14,531 bases of DNA, from the NCBI GenBank assembly GCA_934130975.1, contig CAKOYU010000024.1:1-14531 (forward strand). The letters are read 5' to 3'. The notes below the pieces were generated by a model. The model was not told the DNA's origin. It saw only the letters and a program-made list of their open reading frames with translations, and did not search any database. The DNA comes from an uncultured Clostridia bacterium (GTDB lineage Bacteria; Bacillota; Clostridia; TANB77; CAG-508). Made by a program: the position numbers and the translations under genes. This document shows positions 13,301 through 14,531 of the stretch, piece after piece; the first letter of the stretch is position 1; each line of letters begins with the position of its first letter.

Positions 13301-14531
13301 TTTATATTTACAACAATTAGGAAGAACAATATATACTTTAGATGAAGATAATCCTTTACCAGATGATGAAAGACCAGTTGTAATTGACTTAGCCAATAAT
13401 TCTTTGACTGTTAAAATAGAGAAAGAATTTGAAGATAGTGAACCAATAGATGATCTAGAAGCCTTAACAATTATAATAGATTGGATAAATTTACATGATG
13501 GAATGATTCCAAATAGAGAGAGTTCAAATAAACAAGAACAGCATTATTATGCATTATTAAGAAAAATTCAAAGTAAATATAGTAAGTATTTAGATGGATT
13601 TGATAATTTTGAAGATTTAACAGATAAAGACAAATCAAGAATACAAGAAATTATTGATTTAGCTAGTGAAATTGAGTTATGGGATATGGAATTGCCTCCA
13701 ATTCCTAAAACAAGAGGAAGTAAAAAAAAGTTTGATCCTTTTACAGTAGAAGGAATATTAAAAGATTTTGTTGAATTTGAAGATGAAGTAGATAATAATA
13801 TTACAAGAAATGCTTCGCTAAAAAATGCTTTAAAGATAGAAAAATGGTGTAAAGAAAAATATGGAGAAAAAGAGATATATGAAAGAAGATTGCCAAGTAC
13901 CATTGCAGAAGATGAAGAAGAAAAAAAGCTTGGAAAAGTATTAAATAACATAAGAAGAAAAATGAAACAATATGAAGGGCAAGAAATTGTAAATATTCCA
14001 AATAGGGAATATAGAGAGATTTTAGAAATAATAAATAGATTAGATAAAGAATATGGATTAGGAGAATTATTAAAAAATGCCTTAAAAATAGAAAAATGGT
14101 GTAAAGAGAATTATGTGGAAAAAGAGATATATGAAAGAAGATTACCAAGTACCTATGCAGAAAATGAAGAAGAAAAAAAGCTTGGACAAGCATTAGGAAA
14201 CATAAGAAGAAAAATGAAACAATATAAAGGACAAGAAATTGCTGATATTCAAAATGAAGAAGATAGACAGACCTTAGAAATACTAGAAAGATTAGATAGA
14301 GAATATGGATTAGGAAAATTATTAAAAAATGCCTTAAAAATAGAAAAATGGTGTAAAGAGAATTGTGGGGAAAAAGAGATATATGAAAGAAGATTGCCAA
14401 GTACCTATGCAGAAAATGAAGAAGAAAAAAAGCTTGGACAAGTATTAAATCACATAAGAACAAAAATGAAACAATATGAAGGGCAAGAAATAGCTGATAT
14501 TCAAAATGAAGAAGATAGAAAGATTTTAGAA
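10380..14531 (+). CDS. Giant SF2 helicase with possible ART-like N-terminus and 84-residue repeats (partial)
   Basis: One open frame runs from the ATG at 10380 (GAGGG ribosome binding site 8 bases upstream) to the window edge, at least 1384 codons without a stop. The ATP-driven helicase/translocase core has LKDYQQRAYDNV, Walker A PTGAGKS (607-613), DEAH-like DELH (702-705), motif III TATP (733-736), NEGLHIDG (951-958) and the arginine-finger motif QQLGR (978-982). A charged coiled-coil-like insert lies between the two RecA lobes at about 790-845. The ~570 residues before the core are not a known helicase part. Their first ~280 residues weakly recall the ADP-ribosyltransferase fold: R24 in FFRSL, CISLSSNANVARTYG (90-104) and SEQIYYGDIEGD (257-268). 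Behind the core stands a diverged repeat with W1035, then tandem 84-residue repeats from residue 1147. A defence or nucleic-acid repair role is a guess from the architecture. No partner gene is visible, and the 3' end is missing. Confidence 0.9.
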   Translation, partial: MKKEMFDIEKFNVISDEENYYFFRSLEPGDIEDLEKGIIKDGESYKRLRTDRERWEETHQEGPRWNAESTVSLEEMYNHIKMHYSLQTNCISLSSNANVARTYGEAFSDKYVMIKVPKKEMGEKVFNAGQYMLDEIAKQVEQIIAEGKIPTRVLNDLQKIDDAKTSDEIKELIKIKYKTPQKLDKNKARPTKGITYKSPHARVSSWQSLNEEQTLEKNKVIAKLTVLEQKKLMEPLITHSANNNLLIQTVGSAFASSEQIYYGDIEGDRVTDISKEIMDMFGLLQQVEGQDKEIVDELKRELIRFVNDGKKIEMPVDSILRNDTQARDDISIEEMYELTDGKVEYGQANSIVKNLFYLTKGQASARVLANELRKITNNNPKYEQVIKYIEENGFEIEPKIITRQSNKGYKLSESVNLNLAKDEQVLVDAIKKLSPEKIENVLQNGGLSNVQDVISKVYGKQNEQIDRSRYYAEAIISQYDWSQIGIEEFKISERNELIKRLQDKNCVDIYENLRQSGVDTKQIPTILLNIATRQGFYEEYEKGNLEQLLNTRQDVLQNSINIELVERFLGYYDVENTEIRLKDYQQRAYDNVNKIFEDHKFAQVILPTGAGKSFVALAQMQKYAEEHPGEKMLYLAPQDEILNQIKNYIIKYVHGKQNTVGKTEDEIIAEIFPNISFETYSGLLAKRGQEVIKEQYGMIVLDELHRTGAKEWEGKIDGLLDNQNEDVKVLGITATPVRDADGRDMAEETAKKLGYTDEEVKQRKHLASNMTLENAIRMGYVVNPKLVYCKYDLISSGKMDELRAKIDDIEDESKRAEELQKYNELRQKLNREIDDEIGDEARKNLDSGIGKEEILRQNVKKGGKYIVFIPVTDQGEIEDEDGNRIGTKTGEDKIQAYQEYLNKVFDGTDIVPQLHSLLGSYSKDKNKEELEAFESDNSEETKFMVVMNKANEGLHIDGVDGIIWFRALDENSRILYLQQLGRTIYTLDEDNPLPDDERPVVIDLANNSLTVKIEKEFEDSEPIDDLEALTIIIDWINLHDGMIPNRESSNKQEQHYYALLRKIQSKYSKYLDGFDNFEDLTDKDKSRIQEIIDLASEIELWDMELPPIPKTRGSKKKFDPFTVEGILKDFVEFEDEVDNNITRNASLKNALKIEKWCKEKYGEKEIYERRLPSTIAEDEEEKKLGKVLNNIRRKMKQYEGQEIVNIPNREYREILEIINRLDKEYGLGELLKNALKIEKWCKENYVEKEIYERRLPSTYAENEEEKKLGQALGNIRRKMKQYKGQEIADIQNEEDRQTLEILERLDREYGLGKLLKNALKIEKWCKENCGEKEIYERRLPSTYAENEEEKKLGQVLNHIRTKMKQYEGQEIADIQNEEDRKILE
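13461..13690 (+). repeat. Diverged first copy of the helicase C-terminal repeat (protein level)
   Basis: The stretch around W1035 (IIIDWINLHDGMIPNRES, then YYALLRKIQSKYSKY and DKSRIQEIIDL) follows the order of the later repeats: Trp, a Pro segment (xPS/xPN), a paired helix with I(R/Q)xK...Y, then a closing helix. It shares little nucleotide identity with them. It suggests the array grew from an older single domain next to the helicase core. Boundaries are approximate. Confidence 0.5.
13818..14531 (+). repeat. Tandem 252-bp (84-codon) repeats inside the helicase gene, 2 complete and 1 cut
   Basis: Units start at 13818, 14070 and 14322, exactly 252 bp apart and in frame; the third is cut by the window after 210 bp. 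Each encodes LKNALKIEKWCKE, then EKEIYERRLPST, EEEKKLG, a basic IRRKMKQY helix and an acidic helix ending in EYGLG. Units 2 and 3 differ at about 15 of 210 bases by my count, so the duplication is recent; unit 1 is more diverged. The W, LPS, LG and IR-x-K...Y pattern faintly recalls helicase-associated (HA) domains and may bind DNA. Confidence 0.93.

Noticed and set aside
13801..14463. 220-residue minus-strand reading frame with internal repeats
   Set aside because: It is the antisense shadow of the helicase repeat array: its repeats mirror the 252-bp units, it is Leu/Phe-rich as expected from antisense A-rich codons, and it has no ribosome binding site.

Overview
The window is very A+T-rich (roughly 30% G+C by eye), has strong AGGAGG-type ribosome binding sites, compact U-tailed terminators and a class III (oxygen-sensitive) ribonucleotide reductase. 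This fits a strict anaerobe of the Clostridia/low-G+C Firmicutes. The species cannot be named. Trp is encoded by TGG and every complete gene stops with TAA or TAG, so there is no sign of recoding. The first bases look like a contig end (see below), and the last gene is still open at the right edge.

Layout, left to right. (1) Bases 1-77 are an exact copy of an internal segment of the ABC transporter gene further along; they are joined abruptly to the last 65 codons of thrS. (2) A shared hairpin separates thrS from a convergent minus-strand gene for an unknown Cys-rich, two-helix membrane protein. (3) A divergent plus-strand gene encodes a MacB-type ABC transporter with ATPase and permease in one chain. 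(4) Behind its terminator sit three direct repeats at an exact 32-bp period, ending 3 bp before a near-consensus promoter for an AAA ATPase of the AAA_14/DUF4143 family. (5) nrdD and nrdG follow as a tight operon for anaerobic dNTP synthesis. (6) Next is an ECF sigma factor translated in one frame with a membrane anchor and a large extracytoplasmic domain. It has a SigA-like promoter, a candidate ECF-type autoregulatory promoter and an internal ribosome binding site at the fusion point. (7) The right third is one uninterrupted frame of at least 1384 codons: an N-terminal region with a weak resemblance to ADP-ribosyltransferases, an SF2 helicase core, and a C-terminal array of 84-residue repeats that runs off the window.

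Most genes here appear to be single transcription units, each with its own promoter and terminator; only nrdD-nrdG is clearly an operon. Housekeeping functions (thrS, nrdDG) alternate with envelope or stress functions (ABC exporter, sigma fusion, Cys-rich membrane protein) and two accessory-type ATPases (DUF4143 protein, giant helicase). The most promising candidates for something undescribed are the giant helicase, the sigma/membrane fusion with its dual promoters, and the three-repeat element before the DUF4143 gene. No tRNA, rRNA, CRISPR array, insertion sequence or prophage gene was seen.
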